Origin: JAABRU01 sp050180235
Lineage (GTDB): Bacteria > Desulfobacterota > Desulfobacteria > Desulfobacterales > Desulfococcaceae
NCBI GenBank assembly: GCA_050180235.1
Contig: JBFXEJ010000010.1
Location: 1-64,000, forward strand
Direction of reading: 5' to 3'
Length of the DNA stretch: 64,000 bases
Shown: in pieces, positions 8,819 through 18,164 of the stretch
Layout: the number at the start of each line of letters is the position of its first letter
How positions within the stretch are numbered: position 1 is the first letter of the stretch
The notes under the pieces: model-generated
Databases searched by the model: none
Told to the model about the DNA's origin: nothing
What the model saw: the letters and a program-made list of their open reading frames with translations, nothing else
Position numbers and translations under genes: made by a program

Positions 8819-9640
8819 ATGGATTTTCTGATTATCGGCATACTTTTTCTGTATCTGCTGAGTACAGTGGGATATTTTGCCTATCTTTTTCTGCAAAAAG
8901 ACTGGTTTCACAAAGCCGGATATTGCCTGATGGGAGTTGGTTTTTTATGTCATACTGCACTCATAGGCTGGGCAACGGTGCGATCCGGCTTGTTTCCCAT
9001 ACACAACCTGCATCAGATACTTTCCCTGTCCGCATGGGCTGTAAGCGGTTTTTTTCTTTTTTTTCAGCACCAGTTCCGGCTCAGAATCATGGGCATATAC
9101 GCGGCTCCGCTGGCTGTGTTTCTGATGATTCTTTCCTCCCGGCTGCCTGTGGAACCGGAACATATAAACAATACTTTCAAAAGCTTCTGGGCCATTCTGC
9201 ATGTCACGGCCATTCTGATCAGTTATGCGTCCTTTGCTCTGGCCTGCGGCGCGGGGATTCTTTACCTTGTGCAGGAACATGCAATTAAAAGCAAAAAACG
9301 CGGCTTTTTTTACTCCCGGCTCCCATCTTTGGAAATGCTTGACAGCACCGGTTATGCCTGTATTATTACCGGTTTCACAATGGTGACTTTGGGGCTGATC
9401 AGCGGATTTGTGTATGCAAAATTGATATGGGGAAAATTCTGGAGCTGGGATCCCAAAGAAGTGTGGTCGGGCATTCTGTGGGTGTTTTATGCCGTGCTGC
9501 TGCATGAACGTCTCACAGTGGGCTGGCGCGGACGCAAATCCGCGATCATGTCCATTATCGGTTTTGCTGTTCTTGTGTTTACATTTATCGGAGTCAACTT
9601 TCTGCTGAAAGGGCATCACGGAGAATTTACAAAATGGTAA
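8819..9640 (+). CDS. ccsA: Cytochrome c biogenesis protein CcsA/ResC (HemX-like)
   Basis: A 273-aa protein with about eight transmembrane helices. The tryptophan-rich motif WGKFWSWDPKEVWSG is the WWD heme-handling motif of system II cytochrome c assembly. In heme clusters the same family is called HemX and may modulate GluTR. The ATG at 8819 follows GAGG and gives the usual N-terminal helix; the frame is open further back through the element end. The stop overlaps an ATG of the hemA frame at 9634, so translation may be coupled. Confidence 0.88.
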   Translation: MDFLIIGILFLYLLSTVGYFAYLFLQKDWFHKAGYCLMGVGFLCHTALIGWATVRSGLFPIHNLHQILSLSAWAVSGFFLFFQHQFRLRIMGIYAAPLAVFLMILSSRLPVEPEHINNTFKSFWAILHVTAILISYASFALACGAGILYLVQEHAIKSKKRGFFYSRLPSLEMLDSTGYACIITGFTMVTLGLISGFVYAKLIWGKFWSWDPKEVWSGILWVFYAVLLHERLTVGWRGRKSAIMSIIGFAVLVFTFIGVNFLLKGHHGEFTKW

Positions 9641-9780
9641 GTCAGGCAGTCTGCGCGGACACGCTGGAAGATTTTTATGAAAATACAGAAGACAGGAATG
9701 CTGTAACAATGCAGCAGATGGCAGAAAAAACAAAACAGTATCAGCTCAGTCACAGCCGCTTTCTGCCGGACTGCGGACTG

Positions 9781-11058
9781 ATGCGCCAGGAAATCATTGT
9801 GCTGGGTCTCAATCACAAAACAGCGGATGTGGAACTGCGGGAATGTATCGGTTTTTCCGCAGATGCCGCAGATGCGGCTCTGCTGAATTTTCAGAATGAT
9901 CCCGCGATTTCCGAAGTGGTGCTGCTGTCCACCTGCAACCGGGTGGAAATCATCATGGCCGCGCCTGATACGGAAAAAGCGGTGACAGCCGCGAAAACGT
10001 ATATTTCCCGCAGCAAAAATCTGCAAATTTCCGATTTTGAAAAAGCCCTGTATATTCATACCGGAGATGAGGCCGTGCGCCATATCTTCCGGGTCGCGGC
10101 AAGTCTTGACTCTATGGTTGTGGGAGAACCCCAGATTCTGGGACAGATCAAGGAAGCCTACCGCACTGCCACACAGAAAAAAACATCGGGTGTAATTCTT
10201 AACCGGCTGCTGCACAAAACCTTTTTTGTTGCCAAACGTGTTCGCACCGAAACCGGTATTGGCGATCATGCTGTTTCCATCAGTTATGCTGCCATTGAAC
10301 TGGGACGCAAGATTTTCGGAACTTTGGAGGAGAAAAAAGTCCTGCTCATCGGCGCGGGGGAAATGGCGGAACTCGCGGTGGAGCATCTGATCCGGCACCG
10401 GGTCGGGGATATTTTTGTGGCAAACCGCACCTTTGAACGGGGCGTGGAACTCGCGGGGCAGTTCCGGGGAAAGGCCATCCGTTTTGAGGAAATTCCGGAC
10501 GCGCTGACAGAAGTGGATATTATCATCAGTTCAACAGGTTCACCCGGTTTCATTCTCACGCGGGATCAGGTGAAAAAATCCCTGCGTCCCCGGAAAAACC
10601 GTCCCCTGTTTTTTATTGACATTGCTGTTCCCAGAGATATTGATCCGGAAATCAACCGGCTTTCCAATACTTATGTGTATGATATTGATGATTTGCAGGG
10701 CGTGATTGAGGAAAACATCGAAGACCGGAACCGGGAAGCCATGCGCGCGGAACGGATTATTGATGAAGCTGTAATTCGTTTCCGGGAATGGTATGAGGGA
10801 CTGGATGTGGTTCCCACCATTGTGGGACTGCGGAAAAAACTCTGGGGCATTGCCGAAGCAGAAATGAAAAAAACCATGACCCATTCCCTCCCTCATCTGT
10901 CTGAGGAAGAGGAGCAGGCCGTCCGCCGCATGATGAACGCGATGATCAACAAAGTTCTGCATGATCCAACGATTTTTTTAAAAAACAAAGGATGTTATGC
11001 AGACAAAGCCGCATATCTGGATATTACCCGCAAACTGTTCCGGCTCGATGAGGACTAA
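9781..11058 (+). CDS. hemA: Glutamyl-tRNA reductase
   Basis: A 425-aa enzyme that reduces glutamyl-tRNA to glutamate-1-semialdehyde, the first committed step of C5-pathway heme and siroheme synthesis. GLNHKTADVELRE is near the start, and the catalytic Cys in STCNRVEI falls at residue 52 from this start, matching Cys50 of the E. coli enzyme. The NADPH-binding GAGEMAELAVEH and the C-terminal dimerisation helix are present. A second possible start at 9634 overlaps the ccsA stop and has GGAG about ten bases before it; it would add 49 residues not usual for the family, so the true start is open. Confidence 0.93.
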   Translation: MRQEIIVLGLNHKTADVELRECIGFSADAADAALLNFQNDPAISEVVLLSTCNRVEIIMAAPDTEKAVTAAKTYISRSKNLQISDFEKALYIHTGDEAVRHIFRVAASLDSMVVGEPQILGQIKEAYRTATQKKTSGVILNRLLHKTFFVAKRVRTETGIGDHAVSISYAAIELGRKIFGTLEEKKVLLIGAGEMAELAVEHLIRHRVGDIFVANRTFERGVELAGQFRGKAIRFEEIPDALTEVDIIISSTGSPGFILTRDQVKKSLRPRKNRPLFFIDIAVPRDIDPEINRLSNTYVYDIDDLQGVIEENIEDRNREAMRAERIIDEAVIRFREWYEGLDVVPTIVGLRKKLWGIAEAEMKKTMTHSLPHLSEEEEQAVRRMMNAMINKVLHDPTIFLKNKGCYADKAAYLDITRKLFRLDED

Positions 11059-11161
11059 GCAGGAATAGCGGCTTATGGGAACCTGTATGAAACAAAAGAG
11101 TATTACTGATGGGATAATACAACTTTCCAGCGGCTGTATGAAAAGAAAGGAGTGCGAATCA

Positions 11162-11419
11162 ATGGATATGAAGGATTTTTCCAAATATTTAAAGTATAAA
11201 TCTTTTGATGAGGCTGTTCATCATGTCAGACGGATAAGCATGGAAAGAACCAATGTTTTCAGACCGCTTTCCGCATTTAATGGACTGAAACAGAATGAAA
11301 CCGCATGGATGATTCTCTGCTCACGGCCTGAAAAAAAGTCTCCGGATTCTCTTATCGGTAAATTGACAAAAGAGGAAGCCTGGGAAATGCTGAAACTTAC
11401 AGACAGGGAGTTGCCATGA
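11162..11419 (+). CDS. Small hypothetical protein, first gene of toxin-antitoxin cluster
   Basis: An 85-aa protein (MDMKDFSKYLKYKSFDEAV...) with GGAG nine bases before the ATG. No family is recognised. Its stop overlaps the ATG of the UPF0175 gene (ATGA), so the three genes to 12155 are co-translated. A TKEEAWEMLKLTDRELP tail could contact a partner, but this is only position-based. It may be an extra antitoxin or accessory component. Confidence 0.6.
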   Translation: MDMKDFSKYLKYKSFDEAVHHVRRISMERTNVFRPLSAFNGLKQNETAWMILCSRPEKKSPDSLIGKLTKEEAWEMLKLTDRELP

Positions 11420-11679
11420 CAGCAGCCATAAAAAAGAAATCTGCGACATGTGTCTCCATTGATCTGCCTTTATCCATCGAACAGGATTATGTCAGGGAGG
11501 CAATGGCCTCCATTTTGTATTATAACGGCATATTGTCTGAAAAACAGGCACGGACCATGATAGGCAGAACACGGAGGGAATTTCAGGAAGAGATCATTCC
11601 GAAATTCGGATTGTCCATGATCGGAGGAACCGCAGCAGATGCAGAGATTGAGATGGCAGCATGCAAAAGACAGTGGTAA
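11416..11679 (+). CDS. UPF0175 family antitoxin-like protein
   Basis: An 87-aa protein with the UPF0175 pattern: a short beta/helix start (VSIDLPLSIEQDYVREAMA), then the YYNGILSEKQARTMIGRTRREFQEEI segment resembling a helix-turn-helix. UPF0175 genes usually precede PIN-like DUF3368 genes and act as antitoxins. Here the next gene is DUF3368 and overlaps by 19 bp. Antitoxin function is inferred from family and context. Confidence 0.75.
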   Translation: MTAAIKKKSATCVSIDLPLSIEQDYVREAMASILYYNGILSEKQARTMIGRTRREFQEEIIPKFGLSMIGGTAADAEIEMAACKRQW

Positions 11680-12155
11680 GCAACACCGGCCCTCTTATCT
11701 CTCTTGAAAAACTGAGAGACGGTTATGGATTTATACGGAAACTGTACCGCAAAATTCTGATTCCTCACAAAGTTGCAGAGGAAATTTCAGAGTGGTATGA
11801 AAACTTTGAATCTTATCTTCAGCATTATAAAATCAGGGACTTAATCGAAATCAGACCGGTTGGTGAAATTGTCTGCATTGAAGGTATTCAGAATCTGGAT
11901 GAAGGTGAAATCGAAGCGATTTCTCTGGCTTCCGAATCCGGACTTGAACTTCTGATTGAAGAAACAATGGGAAGAAGTATTGCCCTCAAAGCCGGGATAA
12001 AAATTTCAGGTATTGCAGGACAGATTGGAAGCGCATACAAAGCTGGACTGATCAGCAAAGATGAGGCTGAGGATAATCTTCAGACACTTTTGAAAACATG
12101 CCGTATTAACATCAGAGTACATACTGCTGTATCACATTTTTTACATACCGTGTGA
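11661..12155 (+). CDS. DUF3368 PIN-like toxin
   Basis: A 164-aa protein with the DUF3368/PIN-like features: VVSNTGPLISLEKL near the N-terminus with the first acidic/Asn site, LDEGEIEAISLASE in the middle, and EETMGRSIALKAGIKISG with the later acidic positions. The first position is Asn in SNTGPLI where many homologues have SDT/SDSS, a possible weakened metal site. The family is thought to be RNases held by UPF0175 antitoxins. Overlap with the preceding gene supports a toxin-antitoxin operon. Transcription ends at the hairpin at 12207. Confidence 0.8.
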   Translation: MQKTVVSNTGPLISLEKLRDGYGFIRKLYRKILIPHKVAEEISEWYENFESYLQHYKIRDLIEIRPVGEIVCIEGIQNLDEGEIEAISLASESGLELLIEETMGRSIALKAGIKISGIAGQIGSAYKAGLISKDEAEDNLQTLLKTCRINIRVHTAVSHFLHTV

Positions 12156-12206
12156 ACAGGATTTGCTGCTTCACCTGACCTGCGAACAGAATGAGTAATG
12201 AAAAAG

Positions 12207-12235
12207 ACTGTGAACAGTTCACAGTTTTCTTTTTT
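12207..12235 (+). terminator. Rho-independent terminator after toxin-antitoxin operon
   Basis: ACTGTGA pairs with TCACAGT around ACAGT, followed by TTTCTTTTTT. It closes the 11162-12155 operon before the separate secreted-protein gene at 12309. Confidence 0.75.
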
Positions 12236-12308
12236 GTATGAATATTGTATAACATGCCTGACGGTAAAACTGACGGCAAAATGACAATTAATCAAAAGGA
12301 GATGCAGA

Positions 12309-15300
12309 ATGAAACGTTTTTTTAAAGTGTCATCAGTGGTTTGTTTTGTTTTCATGTTCTTGTACCCGGTTGTGTCTTTTGCAGGAAACTGTTTTGACAT
12401 CACGCCTGCTGTTTCAGACAATCCTGCGGTGGAACTGTTTGCAAACAATCCCAATGCCAAGCTGGATAACTGGTTTCTGACTGCATCGGAGCATTGGAAA
12501 AACAGAAGCGGCGACAGTTGGAAAAACTATATTCAGCAGCTTACCTCAGCAAATCCGTCCCTAAATCCTCCAAGTCCGCCTGCACGGCCTGCGGAACCTG
12601 CCATGCCGGTCTGTGAAGCCACCGGAGAAGGACGGTGTTTTTATATCTCAAAACTGAATGGCAATGATGCCAATCCCGGAACATACAGTCAGCCCTGGAA
12701 GACTTATCTCAATCTTGTCGACAATATCCGTCCTTTGCCTGAAAAGCATATCAGCACAATGGGAGGGTTCAGACCAGGTGATGTTTTTTACTTTATGTCG
12801 GGTGAATATTCAGAGATATATAATCTCGAAGGTAACGAATATGCAAAGAAAGCAATGTTTCTTCCTCCATATATTTCCGGCACCAAAGAAAATCCTATAA
12901 CATTTAAAGCTTACCCTGGGGAAAATCCTGTTTTTTCTGCCCGTCTGCCAAATACCTTACCCGGAGAACCTGACAGGAAAGACGGAAATGAAATTTGTCC
13001 TATAGAAACTTATGATGCACATCATCTTATATTTGAGGGGTTTGAAATAAGAAAAACCTTTGGAAAGGGAATGATACTCCGTGCTTATGACAGTGAGGTA
13101 AAAAACTGCTGGATCCATGATATTGATGGTTGGAGTTACCACAACCTTGGAGGTATATCTGTAGGCCCTGGTTCAGAAGTGAACATTCACCACAATCTGA
13201 TTCATGATAACTATGACCATGTCAGATCCGATGATGTAAGTGGAAATATATTCATTGGTCACGCGGGAACTGTTCGTGTCCATGATAATATTTTGTATAA
13301 TTCAAAGCCAACACAATGTAAAACTGAAGATGAGTCCAAATCAAAAGGTGTTGCAGACGGCGGATATGGGGTATATTATAAATATCCTTCTGGTAAAGAG
13401 AAAAGAACCCCTAATGGGGATCTCATACTTGATAATGGGAAGCCCATATTTGAATTTAATGAGAATGCCGTATTTGAAGTTTATAATAACGCATTGTGGA
13501 ATTGTAAATACGACTCCGTTTTGTCAAATACTCCCAACACCCGTATTCATCATAATCTGATTATGGACAGTAGTCAGATAACAATATGGTATTTATCAGA
13601 TACAATTGAAAACAATACCATTGTCCGCGGGCTGTCCTTTCAATATAATACTGATCAGACTTATCACTGGTATAATATCTATAAGGAAACTGATAAACTG
13701 TATTTTCGTAACAATATTGTAATGGACAATACACCTGTTTATGGATGGACAGGTATTTTAACAATGGCATCCGGTTTGGAAGAAGCATATGATGATGTCA
13801 GAGCCAATGCCAGTCTGATATTTGATAATAACATTTACTGCAATTCCAATTTTGATCTGAATACACAGCCCGCATGGATATTCTTTAATGGATTAAGCAG
13901 AGGTGGCATATATAACTTTGAACAATGGCAGGCACTTGGATATGATATAAACTCAAAGATTTGTTATGAACAAAATCCCGATGGTATTATTTATGACAAT
14001 CCGATGATAGAAGGCTATGGATTGGATTATTGCAGGGAGTGGGGAGAAAATTGCGGAAAGCCTGCCGCTGATGCGTTCTGTCAGTCCAAAGGTCATAATA
14101 CTGCACTGGATTTCAGAGTAGCTAATAACAGCCCACCGACAAAAGTTATAGGCACTGGTCAGATTTGTGAGGCTCCGGCCTGGTGTGACAGAATTTCATG
14201 GATTAAGTGTGACGCTCTCAATGCAAAAAGTTACTTGCAGGTTTCCATTCTTCCGCAGGAAGCTGTAACTGCCGGAGCAAAATGGAGCGTATCCGGTACA
14301 GGAATATGGAGAAACAGCGGGGATACAGCCGAATTGGCACCGGGCACTTATACCGTAGAATTTCAGACAGTTTCTGGCTGGACAAAACCTGTGAATCAGA
14401 GCGTAAGCATTGCAGGCGGTGAAACAAAAACCTTAACAGGCACATACACACCGGTTTCAATTCAGAAAGGATTTCTGGAAGTTGCCATTACCCCGGCAGA
14501 TGCCGTAACCGCAGGCGCACAGTGGGCAGTCGGAGGCACATGGTATAACAGCGGGGCAAAAGCAGAACTGTCCGCAGGAACGTATACATTTGAATTTAAA
14601 GCACTGACAGGCTGGATAGCACCTGCACCTCAGTCTGTCACCATAACCGCAGGGCAGACAAAAACAGCAGCAGGCAATTATACAAAGGTTCCGGTCAACG
14701 GTTTTGTCTCAAGAACTTTGTCCTGTTATATTGCAGGCAGCAAACTCACGGTATCTCTGAGTGCAGCACCTGCAGCATCGGTCGCATCGTATGCGGTCGA
14801 AGATACACCTCCTGCTGGCTGGACAGTTTCAAACATCAGCACCGGAGGAAGTTATGATTCTGTAAATAACAGAGTCAAATACGGCCCCTTCTTTGACAAT
14901 ACTGCCCGGACATTTACCTATGATGTCCTTCCGTCTTCAGGCCAGACAGGAGATAAAACCTTTGCAGGAACAGCTTCCGCCGATGGTGTGAACAGCACAG
15001 TCGGAGGCGATTCGCTTACGGGTGTATGTACGGGTCATCCTGCTGATACGGATAAGAATTTTGCAATTTCCATCAGTGAAGTTACAGCTTACAGTTCTGC
15101 ATGGAAAAGGGGTGCAGTATGGAGCGTTCAGCCGAATCCGATTCCCATTGAATATGTGACCCGTGCAGGTTCAATCTGGAAAGGCGGGGAAGGATACAGA
15201 TATGATGCGGGTTTGGGTAATTGTCCTCTGTGCTGGGCAAATTTTGCAGCAGCATCAGGGAGAATGCCCCGCTCTGCTGATTCGGGTGCTGTCTGTGATA

Positions 15301-15713
15301 TGCCTGCGAATTACAATCCGGGTGTGGCTTTTACAGTTTCAATTACTGTGACACCCTCATCGGAAACTGAGGTTTATGCAGTTGAAGATTCAGTTCCCGC
15401 AGGCTGGACAGTTTCTTCGGTTGACAATGCCGGTGCTTATGATGCAGTGAACAGCAAAGTCAAATACGGCCCTTTCTTTGACAATACAGCAAGAACTCTG
15501 ACATATCAGATTACACCGTCTGCAACCGGGGCGGGACTGCATTTGTTTACCGGCACAGCTTCTTTTGACGGTGTGAATGCCCGGATAACAGGAGACAGAA
15601 CCGTCATTAAAGAGGGTACGGTGATAATTCCGGGGGATGCAACCCTGGACGAAAAACTTGATCTGCAGGATGTGATTTATATTTTGCAGATTCTTACCGG
15701 TATAAGGCAATAG
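12309..15713 (+). CDS. Large secreted beta-helix protein with repeat domains and dockerin
   Basis: A 1134-aa exported protein. Residues 1-25 are a Sec signal peptide ending VVSFA. Residues ~130-560 hold a right-handed parallel beta-helix (repeated IHHNLI, VHDNIL, RNNIV turns), as in polysaccharide lyases and surface binding proteins. Two ~75-aa repeats follow (LQVSILPQEAVTAGAKWSV and LEVAITPADAVTAGAQWAV), then two ~95-aa domains each containing VKYGPFFDNTAR, separated by an EF-hand-like DTDKNFAISISEVTAY segment. The end GDATLDEKLDLQDVIYILQ resembles a dockerin half. A carbohydrate-related surface role is likely; no catalytic residues could be assigned. GGAG-type RBS at AAAAGGAGATG before the ATG. 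Confidence 0.82.
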   Translation: MKRFFKVSSVVCFVFMFLYPVVSFAGNCFDITPAVSDNPAVELFANNPNAKLDNWFLTASEHWKNRSGDSWKNYIQQLTSANPSLNPPSPPARPAEPAMPVCEATGEGRCFYISKLNGNDANPGTYSQPWKTYLNLVDNIRPLPEKHISTMGGFRPGDVFYFMSGEYSEIYNLEGNEYAKKAMFLPPYISGTKENPITFKAYPGENPVFSARLPNTLPGEPDRKDGNEICPIETYDAHHLIFEGFEIRKTFGKGMILRAYDSEVKNCWIHDIDGWSYHNLGGISVGPGSEVNIHHNLIHDNYDHVRSDDVSGNIFIGHAGTVRVHDNILYNSKPTQCKTEDESKSKGVADGGYGVYYKYPSGKEKRTPNGDLILDNGKPIFEFNENAVFEVYNNALWNCKYDSVLSNTPNTRIHHNLIMDSSQITIWYLSDTIENNTIVRGLSFQYNTDQTYHWYNIYKETDKLYFRNNIVMDNTPVYGWTGILTMASGLEEAYDDVRANASLIFDNNIYCNSNFDLNTQPAWIFFNGLSRGGIYNFEQWQALGYDINSKICYEQNPDGIIYDNPMIEGYGLDYCREWGENCGKPAADAFCQSKGHNTALDFRVANNSPPTKVIGTGQICEAPAWCDRISWIKCDALNAKSYLQVSILPQEAVTAGAKWSVSGTGIWRNSGDTAELAPGTYTVEFQTVSGWTKPVNQSVSIAGGETKTLTGTYTPVSIQKGFLEVAITPADAVTAGAQWAVGGTWYNSGAKAELSAGTYTFEFKALTGWIAPAPQSVTITAGQTKTAAGNYTKVPVNGFVSRTLSCYIAGSKLTVSLSAAPAASVASYAVEDTPPAGWTVSNISTGGSYDSVNNRVKYGPFFDNTARTFTYDVLPSSGQTGDKTFAGTASADGVNSTVGGDSLTGVCTGHPADTDKNFAISISEVTAYSSAWKRGAVWSVQPNPIPIEYVTRAGSIWKGGEGYRYDAGLGNCPLCWANFAAASGRMPRSADSGAVCDMPANYNPGVAFTVSITVTPSSETEVYAVEDSVPAGWTVSSVDNAGAYDAVNSKVKYGPFFDNTARTLTYQITPSATGAGLHLFTGTASFDGVNARITGDRTVIKEGTVIIPGDATLDEKLDLQDVIYILQILTGIRQ

Positions 15714-15715
15714 AC

Positions 15716-15814
15716 ATGTGCGCGGAATATCAGGGCGTGCCGTATTATTTCACATTGGATTACTCGCCCCGGGCAGATGTTCCTGAAGGTGAATTTTACT
15801 GGAAATGGACGTAA
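15716..15814 (+). pseudogene. Orphan 32-codon tail of a surface protein (possible remnant)
   Basis: Directly after the stop of the beta-helix gene an ATG opens a 32-codon frame ending FTLDYSPRADVPEGEFYWKW. Such YxFTLxYS...YWK endings look like the C-terminus of a larger secreted protein. No RBS is evident. It is best read as the leftover 3' end of a neighbouring gene lost by deletion or recombination; a real small peptide cannot be excluded. Confidence 0.35.
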
Positions 15815-15863
15815 GCACCCTCAGAACTGCGCCATAAATACACATCCGGTTTCCATTTGAAAA

Positions 15864-15897
15864 AGCCCCTAAGGTTTTTTCAAAACCCTTAGGGGCT
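15864..15897. terminator. Strong hairpin in the gene-free stretch before fabD
   Basis: AGCCCCTAAGG pairs with CCTTAGGGGCT; TTTT/AAAA next to the loop extends the stem. Read on the minus strand it is followed by TTTTTC, and on the plus strand it is preceded by AAAA, so it may end transcription from either side. A second hairpin, CCGGATTCG/CGAATCCGG with a 7-nt loop, lies at 15941-15965. The rest of 15815-16091 shows nothing clear. Confidence 0.6.
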
Positions 15898-16091
15898 CAC
15901 AATCCGAACCGTATTTACTGTTTCATTAAGCACAAAAATACCGGATTCGGCCTGTACGAATCCGGCTGTAATTCAAATCTGAAACCTTGTATTTCATTGT
16001 TTTTTTAGATAATCATGTGCAGGATTAGGGACTTGGCCTGACCTGCAACTGCAATTTTTTTTGAAGATTACACACAACTCAGGAGCAAACA

Positions 16092-17030
16092 ATGAAAAAA
16101 ACAGCATTTCTTTTTCCCGGTCAGGGGTCTCAGGCTGTGGGCATGGGACAGGATTTGTATGAGAAATACAAAAGTGTGAAAGAGCGTTTTGCAATGGCAG
16201 AGAAAATCACGGGTATCAGCCTGAAAGAACTCTGCTTTAATGGCCCGATGGCGGATCTGACCATGACCGTCAATCTGCAGCCCGCTGTGACTTTGGTGAA
16301 TTTGGCCTGTCTGCATTTGTTAAGCAAAGAAGGCATTACGCCCGCGATTTCCGCAGGTCACAGCCTCGGAGAATACAGCGCACTGTGCGCTGTAGGCATT
16401 GTGTCTGAGGAAGATGCCATGCGACTGGTGTTCAAACGGGGTGAACTCATGCACCGGGAGGCGGAAAAGCACAAAGGCGCAATGTCTGCCATTATCGGCC
16501 TTTCCATTGCCGAAGTGCAGGAAATTGTGGAGCAGGCCAAATCCGAAGGCACGGTTTCAGTTGCCAATCACAATGCGGAAAAGCAGATTGTGATTACCGG
16601 TTCCCCGGAAGCAGTGAAAAAAGCAGGGGAACTTGCGGCAGCAAAAAAAGCCAAAGCAATTCCCCTGAAAGTAAGCGGCGCGTGGCATTCTGAACTGATT
16701 CGGGGCGCGGAGGCGGAATTCAAATCCTTTGTGCAGGAAATTCCATTTCATGCGCCCAAAAGCAAAGTGATTCACAATGTCAATGCTGATACTGTCTCAT
16801 CTCCTGATGCAATCAAAAACATCATGGTAGCGCAGTTATGCTCTCCTGTGCGCTGGTATGATTCTGTGCTGAAAATGATGGCGGAAAAAGTGGAAATCTT
16901 TGTGGAAATCGGGCCGGGCAAGGTTCTCACGGGTCTGGTGAAAAAAATCATTCCCAAAGATTATGACTGCGAAGTGCATAATGTGTTTGATCTGCCAAGC
17001 CTGGAATCCTTTTTGAAAGCCTTAAGGTAA
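16092..17030 (+). CDS. fabD: Malonyl-CoA:ACP transacylase
   Basis: A 312-aa enzyme that loads malonyl groups onto acyl carrier protein for fatty acid synthesis. The N-terminal FPGQGSQAVGMG, nucleophile elbow GHSLGEYSA (Ser91) and the catalytic His in SGAWHSELI (~198) are all present, and length is typical. Ribosome binding site AGGAG lies just before the ATG. It is not in a fab cluster here; the gene stands alone between repeat-rich gaps. Confidence 0.95.
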   Translation: MKKTAFLFPGQGSQAVGMGQDLYEKYKSVKERFAMAEKITGISLKELCFNGPMADLTMTVNLQPAVTLVNLACLHLLSKEGITPAISAGHSLGEYSALCAVGIVSEEDAMRLVFKRGELMHREAEKHKGAMSAIIGLSIAEVQEIVEQAKSEGTVSVANHNAEKQIVITGSPEAVKKAGELAAAKKAKAIPLKVSGAWHSELIRGAEAEFKSFVQEIPFHAPKSKVIHNVNADTVSSPDAIKNIMVAQLCSPVRWYDSVLKMMAEKVEIFVEIGPGKVLTGLVKKIIPKDYDCEVHNVFDLPSLESFLKALR

Positions 17031-17161
17031 AAAAATAATATGCCGGCATTTGCATTGTAAAACTTCCGAAGTTTCAGGAATTTCGGGAGCTTTTAGGGTT
17101 TATAAAAAAATAACCTGTATAATTTTCCTGTCCGGAAACCATCAGGATTTTTAACATTTTA

Positions 17162-17280
17162 TTGATATTGGGTCAAAATGGTTGACAGCCTGTGTTTAAC
17201 CGCAGAGCCACACAGAGTTTTCTTTCTGTGCGAAATTCAGGTTTAAAATCAGGGATCAAGCAGTTTGACCCACTATCCAA
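17162..17280. repeat. Decayed family D element in 17031-17342 gap
   Basis: The left end TGATATTGGGTCAAAATGGTTGA and the right end ending CAGTTTGACCCACTATCC are imperfect inverted repeats resembling the GGTAGTGGGTCAAA ends of the element at 48545. The interior carries a CACACAGAG word. No clear target duplication remains. The rest of 17031-17342 has no recognisable gene or site. Confidence 0.55.
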
Positions 17281-17342
17281 AAATTTTTGTAGCCCCCGTG
17301 TCGGCACAGTCCGGGGATATTTTTTCAGTCTGGAGTGTATAA

Positions 17343-18164
17343 ATGGTATCCATTAAAGATGAAAAGAAAAAGGCCCTTGAAATGGCCGAGCATCTCAGTC
17401 AGCGGATTGGGAAGCATCCTGACATCTGTATTCTGATCGGAACCGGGCTGAGCAGGAGCGTGGCCTCTCTGGGAATCACAGAATCCTTTGATTATGAATC
17501 CCTTCCCTATTTTCCGGTTTCCACTGTCCAAAGTCATTCCGGCAAACTGCTTTTCGGGGAAATGGGAGAAAAAACTGTGGCTGTCATGCAGGGACGCTTT
17601 CATCTGTATGAGGGATATTCCCCGTTTCAGGTCACATTTCCCATTCGGGTCATGCAGGAACTGGGCGTAAAACTGCTGATTGTGTCCAACGCGGCAGGCG
17701 GTTTCAATCCAGCGTTTGAGCCGGGCGATGTCATGGTGATCACGGATCATATCAATCTGACCGGAGAAAATCCCCTTGTCGGTCCAAATGAAGATTCCTG
17801 GGGCATCCGCTTTCCGGATATGGGATGGGCCTATGACAGGGAACTGTCCGCACTCGCAAGCGGTGCAGGTCTGCGTCTGCAGAAAGGCGTGTATGCGGGA
17901 CTGAAAGGGCCTTCTCTGGAAACCCCTGCGGAAGTGCGTTTTCTCCGCCTCATCGGCGCAGATGCTGTGGGATTTTCCACTGTGCTGGAGGTCATAGCCG
18001 GTGTTCATGCGGGCATGCGGGTTCTGGGACTTGCCACCATCACCAATGTTCACAACCCGGATGATCCCTCTCCTGCCACGCTGGAGGATATTATCGATAT
18101 TGCGGACGGAGCCTCGCCTGTGCTGGATACGATCTTCCGTTATGTGGCGGAGCATTTGCCATGA
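17343..18164 (+). CDS. Purine nucleoside phosphorylase
   Basis: A 273-aa trimeric-class (PNP/MTAP superfamily) phosphorylase. SHSGKL, the phosphate-site MQGRFHLYEGY, SNAAGGFNP, GPSLETPAEVRFLR and the base-site TNVHNPDD are visible. It cleaves purine nucleosides with phosphate to base and ribose-1-phosphate. The usual MSTVPE is FSTVLEV here, a mild change in the substrate region. The stop overlaps the ATG of the deaminase gene (ATGA), so purine or methylthioadenosine salvage is made as one unit. Confidence 0.9.
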   Translation: MVSIKDEKKKALEMAEHLSQRIGKHPDICILIGTGLSRSVASLGITESFDYESLPYFPVSTVQSHSGKLLFGEMGEKTVAVMQGRFHLYEGYSPFQVTFPIRVMQELGVKLLIVSNAAGGFNPAFEPGDVMVITDHINLTGENPLVGPNEDSWGIRFPDMGWAYDRELSALASGAGLRLQKGVYAGLKGPSLETPAEVRFLRLIGADAVGFSTVLEVIAGVHAGMRVLGLATITNVHNPDDPSPATLEDIIDIADGASPVLDTIFRYVAEHLP

